46,924 bases of DNA, from positions 1-46,924 of the forward strand of contig JAUNGD010000021.1 in assembly GCA_030524705.1 (NCBI GenBank), in the 5' to 3' direction. A program made the position numbers and the translations under genes. Under the pieces are notes generated by a model. That model was given only the letters and a program-made list of their open reading frames with translations, had not been told where the DNA came from and did not search any database. The DNA comes from Lachnospiraceae bacterium (GTDB lineage: Bacteria > Bacillota > Clostridia > Lachnospirales > Lachnospiraceae). Of this stretch, positions 33,097 to 42,915 are shown piece after piece. Every line of letters starts with the position of its first letter. Position 1 is the first letter of the stretch.

Positions 33097-33852
33097 ATGA
33101 AAAGTATTGCAGAGATAAAAAATGAATTTATGCAGGCCGATGACGAGGCTCTTGCACGTCTGTTTGAAACCTATGCAGATGATGAAAGAGCCGGAGTTGT
33201 CGGCCTGATTGCAAAGTACCGGAAAAAACAGGAAAAGCTGGCAGCAGAGTACCGAAGACTCGACGGCATGCTGGTATACGAACGGAAATATGCCGGCTGT
33301 GGACTGATTTGCGGCATTGACGAGGCCGGCAGGGGGCCGCTGGCGGGTCCGGTGGTGGCCGGAGCGGTGATTTTGCCGGAAAACTGCCGGATTCTGTATC
33401 TGAATGATTCGAAAAAGCTGACAGAAAAGCGAAGAGAAGAATTGTACGATGAGATAACAGAAAAAGCGGTGGCCTGGGGCGTCGGGATGGCGTCTCCGGC
33501 CAGGATTGACGAGATCAATATTCTTCAGGCGACGTATGAGGCCATGCGGGAAGCGGTGAGTAAGCTTTCGATTGCCCCGCAGCTTTTATTGAATGACGCG
33601 GTTCGGATCCCGCAGGTTGAGATTCCCCAGGTGCCCATCATCAAGGGGGATGCGAAAAGCCTTTCCATCGCCGCGGCCAGCGTGCTTGCCAAGGTGACCA
33701 GGGACAGGCTGATGCGGGAATACGACAAGGTGATGCCGGAATACGGCTTTGCCGCCCACAAGGGGTATGGCTCTGCGGCGCATATCGCGGCGCTGAAGGA
33801 GTACGGGCCATCGCCGATACACAGAAGGACATTTATAGGAAATTTCGTATGA
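33097..33852 (+). CDS. rnhB: Ribonuclease HII
   Basis: 251 residues. Removes RNA from RNA-DNA hybrids and single ribonucleotides. Catalytic Asp75-Glu76 in [13 protein letters not shown], a second Asp in LNDSKKL and another in the [13 protein letters not shown] segment. An N-terminal extension of about 65 residues (charged helix) is typical of B. subtilis-type RNase HII. ATG 33097 follows AGAGAGG; the longer frame from 33040 overlaps lepB. Confidence 0.95.
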   Translation: MKSIAEIKNEFMQADDEALARLFETYADDERAGVVGLIAKYRKKQEKLAAEYRRLDGMLVYERKYAGCGLICGIDEAGRGPLAGPVVAGAVILPENCRILYLNDSKKLTEKRREELYDEITEKAVAWGVGMASPARIDEINILQATYEAMREAVSKLSIAPQLLLNDAVRIPQVEIPQVPIIKGDAKSLSIAAASVLAKVTRDRLMREYDKVMPEYGFAAHKGYGSAAHIAALKEYGPSPIHRRTFIGNFV

Positions 33853-33954
33853 CATGCTGCCAGGGAAGGGCGCGCAGCGAAGAAGGAGCCAGTGCATGGG
33901 GTGAGCATGCAATGGAGCGTCCTGTGCGTAGACGGGAGAGAGCGGTAAACGCAT

Positions 33955-34302
33955 TTGAATACAAGGGCAATAGGAGCTGCCTATGAACGAAAGGCAGCGG
34001 AATATCTTCAGAAAAACGGCTATCAGATCCTGGAAAGGAATTACCGGTGCAGGGCCGGTGAGATTGACCTTGTGGCAAGGCAGGGCGAGTATCTGGTATT
34101 TGCAGAGGTGAAGTACCGCCGCGGGCCAGGCAGAGGAAGCGGGCTGGAGGCTGTGGACTGGCGCAAGCAGCGCAGGATACTTCGGGCGGCCAGCTGGTAC
34201 ATACGGGAAAAAAGGATCAGCCCGGAGCATCCCTGCAGATTTGACGTGGTATCCTTTCGGGGAGATGCGGTGACGCTGGTTCAGGATGCATTTCAATATT
34301 GA
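33955..34302 (+). CDS. yraN: YraN family protein (UPF0102)
   Basis: 115 residues, TTG start with GGGAGAGAG upstream; no in-frame ATG fits. Restriction-endonuclease-like fold with GEIDLVARQGEYLVFAEVKYR (E-D-ExK pattern of nucleases). Function unproven; usually next to rnhB, as here. Confidence 0.9.
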   Translation: MNTRAIGAAYERKAAEYLQKNGYQILERNYRCRAGEIDLVARQGEYLVFAEVKYRRGPGRGSGLEAVDWRKQRRILRAASWYIREKRISPEHPCRFDVVSFRGDAVTLVQDAFQY

Positions 34303-34378
34303 AGGATTTCAGCGGACGCGATTCCCGGAGGCGCTGGGAGAAGGCTGTTTTCTGAAATAAAAAGATCAGGAGATAAAA

Positions 34379-35242
34379 ATGGAAAAAAAAGAAATCAAAC
34401 TGATACGAAAAAGTCAGGGAAGTAAGCTGCAGAAAAAATGGAAGGACGGTGTTCTGTATTTTACATTCCCAGAGCTTTCGGCGCAGGAGCATTTCGTACA
34501 CGGTTTTTCCAGCCGCATCGGCGGAGTCAGCCAGGGAGAATTTGCTGAGATGAACCTCAGCTTTACCAGAGGCGACCAGGAAGAGCGGGTACGGGAAAAT
34601 TACAGAAGGATCGCCGGGGCCATAGGGTTTGATGCGGATAAGATCGTCTGCTCTGATCAGACGCATACGAATTATGTCCGGGAGGTCACAGAATCTGACT
34701 GCGGGAAGGGTTATCTCAGAAAGCGGGATTATACCGATGTGGACGGTTTGATCACGAATGTACCGGGTATCGTTCTTGCTACGTTTTACGCAGACTGTGT
34801 CCCGCTGTATTTTATAGATCCGGTGCACCGGGCCATCGGCCTTTCGCATTCCGGCTGGCGCGGGACTGTCAGCGATATTGCAGGCGTTACGGTAAAGGCA
34901 ATGCGGGAAAAATACGGGACGGATCCTGCGGATATCCTGGCGGCCATCGGCCCTTCTATCTGCCAGGACTGTTACGAGGTCAGCGAAGATGTAATAGATC
35001 AGTTTAAAGAGCAATATGAGGAGGCTCTCTGGCCGTCTCTTTTCTACAAAAAAGAAAATGGAAAATATCAGCTGAACCTCTGGGAGGCCTGCCGCCGGAA
35101 CATGCTTCATGCAGGCATACAGCCAGGCCGTATAGAGCTTACAGATCTTTGTACCTGCTGCAATCCCGGGATACTGTTTTCACACCGGGCATCTCACGGG
35201 AGAAGAGGCAACCTGGCCGCCTTCTTGGGAATCCGAGAGTGA
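34379..35242 (+). CDS. pgeF: Laccase-domain purine nucleoside phosphorylase family (PgeF/YfiH)
   Basis: 287 residues. Family members were annotated as polyphenol oxidases and act on purine nucleosides and/or edit cell-wall precursors. His and Cys zinc ligands are visible: SDQTHTN, YADCVPL, LSHSGWRG, and the C-terminal CTCCNPGILFSHRASHGRRGNLAAFLG. A 77-base gap follows yraN; AGGAG ribosome site. Confidence 0.92.
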   Translation: MEKKEIKLIRKSQGSKLQKKWKDGVLYFTFPELSAQEHFVHGFSSRIGGVSQGEFAEMNLSFTRGDQEERVRENYRRIAGAIGFDADKIVCSDQTHTNYVREVTESDCGKGYLRKRDYTDVDGLITNVPGIVLATFYADCVPLYFIDPVHRAIGLSHSGWRGTVSDIAGVTVKAMREKYGTDPADILAAIGPSICQDCYEVSEDVIDQFKEQYEEALWPSLFYKKENGKYQLNLWEACRRNMLHAGIQPGRIELTDLCTCCNPGILFSHRASHGRRGNLAAFLGIRE

Positions 35243-35284
35243 AAAGAAAGAGACAGCCGCACATCATTACCTGCGAATGCAGAA

Positions 35285-35354
35285 AGATACCAGCCTCTTT
35301 CCTTACGCGAACCTAAATCTTAGTTTGCGTAGGGGCAGAGGCTGGTATCTTTTT
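35285..35354 (+). terminator. Intrinsic terminator between pgeF and prs (possibly bidirectional)
   Basis: AGATACCAGCCTC (35285-35297) pairs perfectly with GAGGCTGGTATCT (35338-35350), with T-run 35350-35354 on +. Read on -, the stem is followed by TTTC, so it may also stop prs transcription. Confidence 0.88.
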
Positions 35355-35406
35355 GTAATCACAGAAGCCAAGGTGCGGCGTCCTGTTTTTATTTATCTGT
35401 TTCAGT

Positions 35407-36576
35407 CTATTTCCGAATCCTCATCAGCAGCTCATTGATCTTTCCGGTGGGCGATTCAATCTTGCTCAGCGTCATATCGTGATTAAGTGACTCGATGATC
35501 ATCGCCAGGAATCTTGTCATATCTGCCTCTGCATAATACGGCTTTGTGAAAATTTCGGGATTGCGGTAATTCAGGTTCGTGGTCACGACCTTATTGATGT
35601 ATCCCTTTTCATAGAACTCGTCAAATTTCTCAAAGCCATCAGTAAAGAGGCCGAAGGTTGTACAAACGAAGACCCGTTTCGCTCCGCGCTCCTTGATCTG
35701 CTTTGCAACGTCCAGCATACTTTCACCGGAGGAAATCATATCGTCAACGATGATAACATCCTTTCCCTTCACGGAATCTCCGAGAAATTCATGTGCAACA
35801 ATGGGATTCTTGCCGTTGATGATGGTAGAGTAGTCACGTCTCTTGTAGAACATTCCCATATCTACGCCGAGGATATTTGAAAAATATACGGCACGGCTCA
35901 TGGCGCCCTCGTCGGGGCTGATGATCATAAGATGATCGTTGTCAAGTCTGAAATCCTCTACATGATCCAGAAGAGCCTTTAAAAACTGATAGGTCGGCAT
36001 GAAGGTATCAAAGCCGCTCAGAGGAATTGCGTTTTGGACCCGGGGGTCGTGGGCGTCGAAGGTGATGATATTGGATACGCCCATATCAATCAGCTCCTGG
36101 AGTGCGAGAGAGCAGTCCAGAGATTCTCGCTTGGTGCGCTTGTGCTGCCTTCCTTCATACAAAAACGGCATAACGACGCTGATTCTCTTGGCTTTGCCAG
36201 TGGCAGCCGAGATGATACGCTTCAGATCCTGATAATGATTGTCCGGTGACATGTGATTTTCATATCCGCAGACACGATAAGTAAGACTGTAATTACATAC
36301 ATCCACAAGGATGTACAGATCTGCTCCGCGCACAGATCCGTTGATCTGTCCTTTTCCTTCACCGGTACCAAAACGGGGACAGTGACAGTCAAGCAGGTAA
36401 GAGTCTGCAATATAGCCGGGAAGCGATGCGGCTTCACCGTACAGATGCGCAGAATCGTGTCTGGATTCAACGAGATGGCGGTCTACAGCTTCGCCCAATT
36501 CGCGGCAGCTCTCCAATGCAGCAATTTTCAGCGTGCCGACAGGTAAAATATGATTTACTCCATCAATGTTAGACAT
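35407..36576 (-). CDS. prs: Ribose-phosphate pyrophosphokinase (long clostridial form)
   Basis: 389 residues; ordinary Prs has about 315. Makes PRPP. Motifs: FLYEGRQHKRTKRES (compare YARQDRK), ITFDAHDPRVQN, the flexible-loop segment YKRRDYSTI, and the PRPP loop DVIIVDDMISSGESM. The extra N-terminal part is typical of the divergent Lachnospiraceae enzyme. Start 36576 follows GGAGGGAA; the frame is open further upstream without support. Convergent with pgeF. Confidence 0.92.
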   Translation of the reverse strand: MSNIDGVNHILPVGTLKIAALESCRELGEAVDRHLVESRHDSAHLYGEAASLPGYIADSYLLDCHCPRFGTGEGKGQINGSVRGADLYILVDVCNYSLTYRVCGYENHMSPDNHYQDLKRIISAATGKAKRISVVMPFLYEGRQHKRTKRESLDCSLALQELIDMGVSNIITFDAHDPRVQNAIPLSGFDTFMPTYQFLKALLDHVEDFRLDNDHLMIISPDEGAMSRAVYFSNILGVDMGMFYKRRDYSTIINGKNPIVAHEFLGDSVKGKDVIIVDDMISSGESMLDVAKQIKERGAKRVFVCTTFGLFTDGFEKFDEFYEKGYINKVVTTNLNYRNPEIFTKPYYAEADMTRFLAMIIESLNHDMTLSKIESPTGKINELLMRIRK

Positions 36577-36613
36577 GAATTCCCTCCATACGTTTATCTT
36601 ATACTCAACAATA

Positions 36614-36642
36614 TTTATATCATCTTGTGTGGAACGCGTCAA
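36614..36642 (-). promoter_or_regulatory. Promoter of prs
   Basis: On the - strand: TTGACG (36637-36642), 17-base spacer, TATAAA (36614-36619). Confidence 0.8.
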
Positions 36643-36735
36643 GAAATATGGATGAAAATGTCGAATATGGAAGCGTATAAAATCAAAAACAAAATGCTTG
36701 AAAATGTTCGAAAATCTGGAAATGCGGCCTGCGGG

Positions 36736-36764
36736 TTGCATTTTGCCGGAGAAAATGGTATGGT
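36736..36764 (+). promoter_or_regulatory. Probable promoter of the DUF512-der-plsY-gpsA operon
   Basis: TTGCAT (36736-36741), 17-base spacer, TATGGT (36759-36764), 40 bases before the first start codon. Confidence 0.6.
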
Positions 36765-36803
36765 AATTACGATGAAAAACAGGCAGGTTGGATATTTTTG
36801 ACG

Positions 36804-38165
36804 ATGAAAAAGAAGATTGAACACAGAATAAAAGAAGTAATTCCCGGGAGCATTGCCGAGGAGCTGGAGCTGGAGCCCGGAGATATTGTACTGGCCGTGA
36901 ACGGGCAGGAGATAGAGGACGTTTTTGACTACCATTATTATACGAATGAAGAGTACCTGACGGTGCTGGTGCAAAAAGCGGACGGAGAAGAATGGGAGCT
37001 GGAGATCGAAAAGGAATTTGAAGAGGATCTCGGGATCGTTTTTGAAAGCTCTCTGATGGATGATTACCGTTCTTGCAGGAATAAATGCATTTTCTGTTTT
37101 ATTGACCAGATGCCGAAGGGGATGCGGGAGACTTTGTATTTCAAGGATGATGACTCGCGGCTTTCCTTTTTGCAGGGCAATTATGTGACCCTCACGAATA
37201 TGAGCGATCACGACATCGACCGGATCATCCGGTACCATCTTGAGCCGATCAACATTTCGTTCCACACGATGAATCCGAAGCTGCGCTGCAAAATGCTGAA
37301 TAATCGTTTTGCCGGCGATATTTTCCCGAAGGTGAAGCGGATGGCGGAGGCGGGCATTGAGATGAACGGCCAGATTGTCCTCTGCAAGGGCGTAAACGAC
37401 GGCGCGGAGCTGGAGTATTCGATTCGGAAGCTGACAGAGTATCTTCCATATTTAAGGAGTGTTTCGGTGGTTCCCGTCGGCCTGACAAAATTCCGGGACG
37501 GGCTGTATCCTCTGGAGCCCTTCGAGAAAGAGGATGCTGCCGGGGTCATCGACTGTATCGAGACATGGCAGAAAACAATATATGAGGAATACGGTGTGCA
37601 TTTTATTCATGCCTCCGACGAATGGTACATACTGGCTGGCAGGGATTTCCCGGAGGAGGAACGGTACGACGGATACCTGCAGCTGGAAAACGGCGTGGGG
37701 ATGATACGGCTTCTGACGGAGGAAACGCGGCAGACGCTGGCGGATCATCCGAGAAGACAGGAGAAAAAAATGCAGCCCAGGGAAGTGTCCCTGGCGACGG
37801 GACGTCTGGCGGCGCCGTATCTGGAACGGCTTTACCATGAGATCAAGGAGCAGTACCCGGAGGTAACGCTTCACATCTATGAGATCGCGAACCATTTCTT
37901 CGGCGAGCGGATCACCGTGGCGGGGCTGCTGACGGGAGCGGATCTTTTGGAGCAGCTTAAGGGCCGGGCGCTGGGAAGCGAGCTGCTGCTTCCGGTCAGT
38001 ATGCTGCGCAGCGGCGAAAATGTTTTTCTCGACGATATGACGGTGGAGCAGCTGGAAAATGCTTTACAAATCAGGGTGCGTATTGTAAAATCAAGCGGAT
38101 GTGATTTTGTCTGCGCCGTAACAGGGCAGGAGATAGAGATGGAAGAGGAGGAAACGGATGAGTAA
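36804..38165 (+). CDS. DUF512 radical SAM-like protein with N-terminal PDZ domain
   Basis: 453 residues. PDZ-like start ([32 protein letters not shown]), then a radical SAM-type cluster [18 protein letters not shown], a [12 protein letters not shown] segment, and C-terminal DUF512. Conserved beside der in Clostridia; exact reaction unknown. Ribosome site is poor: AGGTTGG suits TTG 36798 slightly better than ATG 36804 (two residues different). Overlaps der by 8 bases. Confidence 0.88.
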   Translation: MKKKIEHRIKEVIPGSIAEELELEPGDIVLAVNGQEIEDVFDYHYYTNEEYLTVLVQKADGEEWELEIEKEFEEDLGIVFESSLMDDYRSCRNKCIFCFIDQMPKGMRETLYFKDDDSRLSFLQGNYVTLTNMSDHDIDRIIRYHLEPINISFHTMNPKLRCKMLNNRFAGDIFPKVKRMAEAGIEMNGQIVLCKGVNDGAELEYSIRKLTEYLPYLRSVSVVPVGLTKFRDGLYPLEPFEKEDAAGVIDCIETWQKTIYEEYGVHFIHASDEWYILAGRDFPEEERYDGYLQLENGVGMIRLLTEETRQTLADHPRRQEKKMQPREVSLATGRLAAPYLERLYHEIKEQYPEVTLHIYEIANHFFGERITVAGLLTGADLLEQLKGRALGSELLLPVSMLRSGENVFLDDMTVEQLENALQIRVRIVKSSGCDFVCAVTGQEIEMEEEETDE

Positions 38166-39486
38166 ACCGATCGTTGCAATTGTGGGACGGCCGAATGTCG
38201 GCAAATCGACGCTGTTTAATGCGCTGGCCGGCGAAAATATTTCCATAGTAAGAAATACGCCCGGCGTGACCCGGGACAGAATATATGCGGATGTCGAATG
38301 GCTCAATGTAAATTTTACCCTGATTGATACCGGAGGTATCGAACCGGACAGCAAGGATATTATTTTGTCACAGATGCGGGATCAGGCGCAGATCGCCATT
38401 GATACCTCGGATGTGATTATGTTTATGGTGGATTGCCGGCAGGGACTGGTGGATGCGGATGCGAAGGTGGCGGATATGCTGCGCCGCTCTCACAAGCCGG
38501 TGGTTCTTGTGGTGAACAAAGTAGACAACTACGAAAAAAGCATAGCGGATGTATATGAATTTTACAATCTCGGAATAGGCGATCCGTATCCGATCTCCGC
38601 CAGCAACAAAATGGGAATCGGAGATATGCTGGATCAGGTGATCTCCTATTTCAATCTGGATGAGCTGGAAGAGGAGGAGGACGACCGTCCGCGCATTGCC
38701 ATCGTCGGCAAGCCGAATGTCGGAAAATCCTCTCTTATCAATAAGCTTCTGGGAGAAAACCGTCTGATTGTTTCCAATATTGCGGGAACGACCCGGGATG
38801 CCGTTGACACCGCCGTGACCTGGGAGGGACGGGAATACGTATTTATCGACACAGCGGGACTGCGGCGCAAGAATAAAATTAAAGAAGAGCTGGAGCGGTA
38901 CAGCATCATCCGCACGGTGACGGCCGTAGAACGGGCGGATGTTGTCGTTATCATGATCGACGCCACGGAGGGCGTGACGGAGCAGGACGCCAAGATCGCC
39001 GGGATCGTCCACGACAGAGGCAAGGGAATCGTCATTGCCGTCAATAAATGGGATGCCATTGAGAAGGATGATAAGACCATCTACAAATATACGAACGACG
39101 TGCGCCAGGTGCTCTCCTATATGCCGTACGCGGAGATTCTGTTTATCTCTGCGGAGACGGGACAGCGTCTGCCGAAGCTGTTTGAGACGATCAACATGGT
39201 CATCGAAAATCAGACGCTGCGGGTAGCCACCGGCGTCCTTAATGAGATCATGGCGGAGGCAGTTGCCCTGCAGCAGCCGCCCTCGGACAAGGGAAAACGG
39301 CTCAAGCTGTTTTATATTACCCAGGTATCAGTTAAGCCGCCGACCTTTGTTATATTTGTAAATGATAAGCAGTTAATGCATTTTTCCTACACGAGATATC
39401 TTGAAAATAAGATCAGGGACACCTTTGGCTTCAAGGGTACATCACTGAAATTTATTATCAGAGAGCGAAAGGATAAAGAGGACTGA
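38158..39486 (+). CDS. der: Ribosome-associated GTPase Der (EngA)
   Basis: 442 residues. 50S assembly factor with two tandem G domains: [20 protein letters not shown]; then [20 protein letters not shown]; and a C-terminal KH-like domain ([22 protein letters not shown]). Starts inside the DUF512 gene and its stop overlaps plsY (TGATG). Confidence 0.97.
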   Translation: MSKPIVAIVGRPNVGKSTLFNALAGENISIVRNTPGVTRDRIYADVEWLNVNFTLIDTGGIEPDSKDIILSQMRDQAQIAIDTSDVIMFMVDCRQGLVDADAKVADMLRRSHKPVVLVVNKVDNYEKSIADVYEFYNLGIGDPYPISASNKMGIGDMLDQVISYFNLDELEEEEDDRPRIAIVGKPNVGKSSLINKLLGENRLIVSNIAGTTRDAVDTAVTWEGREYVFIDTAGLRRKNKIKEELERYSIIRTVTAVERADVVVIMIDATEGVTEQDAKIAGIVHDRGKGIVIAVNKWDAIEKDDKTIYKYTNDVRQVLSYMPYAEILFISAETGQRLPKLFETINMVIENQTLRVATGVLNEIMAEAVALQQPPSDKGKRLKLFYITQVSVKPPTFVIFVNDKQLMHFSYTRYLENKIRDTFGFKGTSLKFIIRERKDKED

Positions 39487-40133
39487 TGGAACGTTTGGTA
39501 TGCCTGGCAATAGGCTATGTGTTCGGCTTGTTTCAGACGAGCTATATCTACGGGCGGATGCATGGAATTGACATCCGCAACCACGGCAGCGGGAATGCTG
39601 GTACGACAAATATGCTGAGAACCATGGGGACGAAGGCCGGAGCGATCACGCTGCTGGGAGACGCCTTCAAGTGTGTGTTTGCCGTGCTGCTTGTAAAGCT
39701 GATATTCGGGGCAAAATACGCGGATATTCTGCCGCTTCTCAGCTTTTATACGGCGGCAGGCGTAATCCTGGGCCACAATTTTCCGTTTTATCTGAATTTC
39801 CGCGGAGGGAAGGGGATTGCGGCGACCGCGGGACTGATCCTTTCCCTGAACTGGATCATGACGCTTTGCGGGATCGTGACCTTTTCGACCGCGCTGATTC
39901 TGACGCATTACGTTTCCCTGGGCTCCTTGTTGGTCTACACGGGCTTTATGATCGAGCTGGTGATCATGGGACAGTGCGGCGTGTTTGGGATGACGCAGAA
40001 TTATCTGAACGAAATGTATGCCATCGGCGCAGCGCTGACGGTTCTTGCGTTTTGGATGCACAGAGAAAATATCCGAAGGCTGCTGCATCATGAGGAGCGG
40101 AAAACGTATCTGTTTCACAAAAAGAAATCATAG
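39486..40133 (+). CDS. plsY: Glycerol-3-phosphate acyltransferase PlsY
   Basis: 215 residues. Transfers acyl from acyl-phosphate to glycerol-3-phosphate in phospholipid synthesis. About five membrane helices; loops with GSGNAGTTNMLRTMG, GHNFPFYLNFRGGKGIAAT and THYVSLGS. Start overlaps the der stop by one base. Confidence 0.95.
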   Translation: MERLVCLAIGYVFGLFQTSYIYGRMHGIDIRNHGSGNAGTTNMLRTMGTKAGAITLLGDAFKCVFAVLLVKLIFGAKYADILPLLSFYTAAGVILGHNFPFYLNFRGGKGIAATAGLILSLNWIMTLCGIVTFSTALILTHYVSLGSLLVYTGFMIELVIMGQCGVFGMTQNYLNEMYAIGAALTVLAFWMHRENIRRLLHHEERKTYLFHKKKS

Positions 40134-40160
40134 AAAAGAGGCCCAGGGCCTGGAGGGAGA

Positions 40161-41171
40161 ATGGCAAAGCTTGGTGTAATAGGAGCGGGAAGCTGGGGAA
40201 CAGCTCTTGCAATCCTTTTAAATGAAAATGGAAATGAAGTAACTTTGTGGTCGCACCGGGAAGCGGAAGCCGAAAGGATACGCAGCACCCGGCAGATTTC
40301 AAAGCTTCCAGAGGTCACGCTTCCAGAAAAAATTTCGGTGACGGCGGATCTGGAGCAGGCGGTTTCGGACAAGGATGCGCTGATCCTGGTGGTTCCTTCC
40401 AACTGCGTGCGGGAGACCGCCGGAAAAATGAGCGCCTTTGTAAAGGACGGCGCGGTGGTGGTCAGCGCCTCGAAGGGAATCGAGGAAAGCACGCTGAAGA
40501 CGATGACGGACATTGTAGACGAGCTGATTCCCCAGGCGCAGTCTGCGGTTTTGTCGGGGCCGAGTCATGCCGAGGAGGTGGCCAGGAGCCTGCCGACGAC
40601 CTGTGTGATCGGCGCCGGAAGCGAGGAGACGGCCAGATATCTCCAAAAGCTGTTTATGAGCCCGGTATTCCGGGTGTATATCAGTTCGGACATGCTGGGG
40701 ATCGAGCTGGGCGGAGCGCTCAAGAACGTGATCGCCCTGGCAGCGGGAATCGCCGACGGAATGGGCTACGGGGACAATGCAAAGGCGGCTATCATCACCC
40801 GGGGCATGGTGGAGATCGCCCGGCTCGGCATGAAAATGGGCGGAAAGCTTGAGACGTTTTCCGGGCTCACCGGGATCGGCGACCTGATCGTGACCTGCGC
40901 CAGCATGCACAGCCGCAACAGAAGGGCCGGTATCCTCCTGGGCCAGGGCTACAGCATGGAGGAGGCGATGAAGGAAGTCAATATGGTGGTGGAGGGAGTT
41001 TACTCCGCTAAGTCTGCCATGAAGCTTTCTGAGAAATATGGCGTGGAGCTTCCGATCATCGAGCAGGTGAACCGGATCCTTTTTGAGGGCAAGAACCCAA
41101 AGGAGGCTGTTTCGAACCTGATGCTGCGGGACAGCAAGCAGGAAAACTCCCTGATTCCCTGGGAAAAATGA
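40161..41171 (+). CDS. gpsA: Glycerol-3-phosphate dehydrogenase [NAD(P)+] GpsA
   Basis: 336 residues. Reduces DHAP to glycerol-3-phosphate, the PlsY substrate. Rossmann GAGSWGTALAILL, SKGIEE, LSGPSHAEEVA, catalytic Lys in GALKNVIALAAGIADGMGYGDNAKAA. GGAGG-like site before ATG 40161. Last gene of the operon (27-base gap). Confidence 0.96.
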   Translation: MAKLGVIGAGSWGTALAILLNENGNEVTLWSHREAEAERIRSTRQISKLPEVTLPEKISVTADLEQAVSDKDALILVVPSNCVRETAGKMSAFVKDGAVVVSASKGIEESTLKTMTDIVDELIPQAQSAVLSGPSHAEEVARSLPTTCVIGAGSEETARYLQKLFMSPVFRVYISSDMLGIELGGALKNVIALAAGIADGMGYGDNAKAAIITRGMVEIARLGMKMGGKLETFSGLTGIGDLIVTCASMHSRNRRAGILLGQGYSMEEAMKEVNMVVEGVYSAKSAMKLSEKYGVELPIIEQVNRILFEGKNPKEAVSNLMLRDSKQENSLIPWEK

Positions 41172-41211
41172 GTTTGTAGTTTTTTTAACGAAGCAAAATT
41201 TGACAAATTGG

Positions 41212-41251
41212 CCACAGTGAAAATTGCATAAGATTTTCCTGTGGTTTTTTT
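41212..41251 (+). terminator. Intrinsic terminator after gpsA
   Basis: CCACAG...GAAAAT (41212-41224) pairs with ATTTTC...CTGTGG with a small bulge, followed by seven T (41245-41251). Confidence 0.88.
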
Positions 41252-41292
41252 GTGAAAAAAGAAAAAGTTCTAAAAAAAGTACATCACAGTTG

Positions 41293-41321
41293 TTGTGAAT
41301 AAAAACAAGATATGCTATAAT
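41293..41321 (+). promoter_or_regulatory. Promoter of the nickel/CODH-ACS cluster
   Basis: TTGTGA (41293-41298), 17-base spacer, TATAAT (41316-41321) with TGC extended -10. About 70 bases of leader to the first start codon. No other convincing promoter was found up to acsB. Confidence 0.75.
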
Positions 41322-41392
41322 ACTACCAAATGTCGTAGAATATATTGACATGTGAAAAAAATAACAAACATTTGCGGAAAGGGGAACTGATA

Positions 41393-41815
41393 ATGCATTT
41401 GATTCACGATGAAAACGGCAATCTCTGTCCTCATACCCATGATCACGAGCATCCGCATACCCATACGTACGAGCATACGCATGTTCATAGTCATGAACAT
41501 GGTCATGAGGAAGAGCATAATCACACCCATGAGCATGAGCATAGCCCTGAGAACAGCGGATGTGAGAAAGGGTGCAGCGGCTGCGGCGGTCATACTCATT
41601 CTCATGAGGCGCCCCAGGGTGACAAGATGACAGCTCTTCTGGATTACATGCTCAAGCACAATGAGCATCATGCGGCCGAGCTGGATCAGGTAGCTGAAAA
41701 GCTTCGGGCTGAAGGAAAGCCGGCTGCTGCGGAGCAGATCAAGAAAGCGGTGGATGAGTTCCAGAAGGGAAATCTGTATCTGAGCCTTGCACTCTCAATG
41801 GTAAAAGAAGATTAG
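41393..41815 (+). CDS. Histidine-rich putative nickel-binding protein (CooJ-like by position)
   Basis: 140 residues. 22 histidines fall in the first 71 residues as HxH runs (THDHEH, HTHVHSHEHGH, HEHEH), with a Cys patch GCEKGCSGCGG (56-66). The C-terminal half (about 79-140) is a predicted two-helix domain (LLDYMLKHNEHHAAELDQVAEKLRAEG). Start ATG 41393 follows AAAGGGG. First gene before cooT, cooC and the Ni-enzyme gene acsA; Rhodospirillum CooJ is an analogous His-rich Ni protein but with the His tract at the C-terminus. Role as Ni store or donor is inference; Zn binding is equally possible chemically. Confidence 0.8.
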   Translation: MHLIHDENGNLCPHTHDHEHPHTHTYEHTHVHSHEHGHEEEHNHTHEHEHSPENSGCEKGCSGCGGHTHSHEAPQGDKMTALLDYMLKHNEHHAAELDQVAEKLRAEGKPAAAEQIKKAVDEFQKGNLYLSLALSMVKED

Positions 41816-41837
41816 TCATTGTACAGGAGGTGGGCAT

Positions 41838-42032
41838 ATGTGTCTGTCAACAGCATATAAGACAAAGGATCCGGACAGCATTATTATGGAATACGTGAGC
41901 AGGATCGAGATCAACGGCAATCAGATCACATTGATTGACGTTATGGGAGATACGAAGACCGTAGAGGGAACGCTTGCTCTGGCGGATCTGACCGGCGGAG
42001 TCGTACGGATCGACTGTCAGGAAGCAAAATAA
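41838..42032 (+). CDS. cooT: CooT-type small nickel-binding protein
   Basis: 64 residues, MCLSTAYKTK...YVSRIEINGNQITLIDVMGDTKTVEGTLALADLTGGVVRIDC. Length and fold-pattern match CooT; Cys2 is the nickel ligand known from R. rubrum CooT. AGGAGG ribosome site. Sits 22 bases after the His-rich gene and 28 before cooC, so it is part of the Ni-delivery set for CODH. Confidence 0.88.
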   Translation: MCLSTAYKTKDPDSIIMEYVSRIEINGNQITLIDVMGDTKTVEGTLALADLTGGVVRIDCQEAK

Positions 42033-42060
42033 AGGAAACTGAAGGTTAAAGGAGATACAA

Positions 42061-42831
42061 ATGGCGCATGTAATAGCGATTGCAGGAAAAGGCGGAGTGG
42101 GCAAGACCACACTTTCCGGTATGCTGATTCAGATGATGTGCCAGACGGGCAAGCGCCCGATTCTGGCTGTGGATGCGGATGCAAATTCCAATCTGAACGA
42201 GGTGCTGGGCGTAGATGTGGAGATGACCCTCGGCGAGGTGCGGGAGCAGATTGAGCGCGCTGAGAACAGCGCGAAGAATCCGATCCCTGCCAGCATGTCG
42301 AAGGCGGACTATGCTGAGATTATGTTTCAGAGATGTCTGAACGAGGATGACGATTTTGACCTCCTCGTTATGGGCAGAACCCAGGGAAAGGGCTGCTACT
42401 GCTTTGTAAACGGACTGCTTCAGGCGCAGATGCAGAAGCTGCTTCCGAACTACAAATACATGGTAGTGGACAATGAGGCAGGCATGGAGCATATCAGCCG
42501 TGGTATCCTGCCGAAGGTGGATACAATCATTCTGGTCAGTGATTGTTCCAGAAGAGGTGTTCAGGCAGCGGGAAGGATTGCGGAGCTGGTAAAAGAGTGC
42601 GATATGAACCCCAAAACGATGGGACTGATCGTAAACCGCGCTCCGGGCGGCGTGCTGAATCAGGGTACGATGGAAGAGATTGAAAATCAGGGGCTTACCC
42701 TTCTCGGCGTTGTACCCCATGACGACCAGGTGTATGAGTATGACTGCGACGGAAAGCCTACAGTCAATCTCCCGGAGGATTCACCGGTACGCCTGACACT
42801 GAAGGACATCATTAGCAAGCTTTCTTTATAA
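42061..42831 (+). CDS. cooC: CooC-type nickel-inserting ATPase 1
   Basis: 256 residues. MinD-family ATPase with deviant Walker A GKGGVGKTT (9-17), switch VDADAN (37-42), and the metal-binding Cys112-x-Cys114 pair in GCYCFVN, which sits at the CooC dimer interface. Inserts Ni into the C-cluster of CODH with ATP. Directly upstream of acsA, so it is the most likely CODH maturase. Confidence 0.93.
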   Translation: MAHVIAIAGKGGVGKTTLSGMLIQMMCQTGKRPILAVDADANSNLNEVLGVDVEMTLGEVREQIERAENSAKNPIPASMSKADYAEIMFQRCLNEDDDFDLLVMGRTQGKGCYCFVNGLLQAQMQKLLPNYKYMVVDNEAGMEHISRGILPKVDTIILVSDCSRRGVQAAGRIAELVKECDMNPKTMGLIVNRAPGGVLNQGTMEEIENQGLTLLGVVPHDDQVYEYDCDGKPTVNLPEDSPVRLTLKDIISKLSL

Positions 42832-42840
42832 AGTGATTTA

Positions 42841-42871
42841 TTGGAGCGAAGGGCTTCTGTCCTTCCTCCAA
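42841..42871 (+). other. Intercistronic stem-loop upstream of acsA
   Basis: TTGGAG plus GAAGG pairs with CCTTC plus CTCCAA (42841-42871), about 11 pairs with one offset base. AT-rich sequence and AAGGAGG follow; no T-run. Could protect the acsA message or raise its level over cooC. Confidence 0.55.
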
Positions 42872-42915
42872 AATAAATATACCCATTCTAATTATAATAT
42901 TCAAGGAGGTTTATA

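Noticed and set aside
41393-41815. His-rich protein as a ZIP/CDF metal transporter fragment
   Set aside because: No membrane helices; C-terminal half is amphipathic helix, and the operon is nickel-enzyme related.
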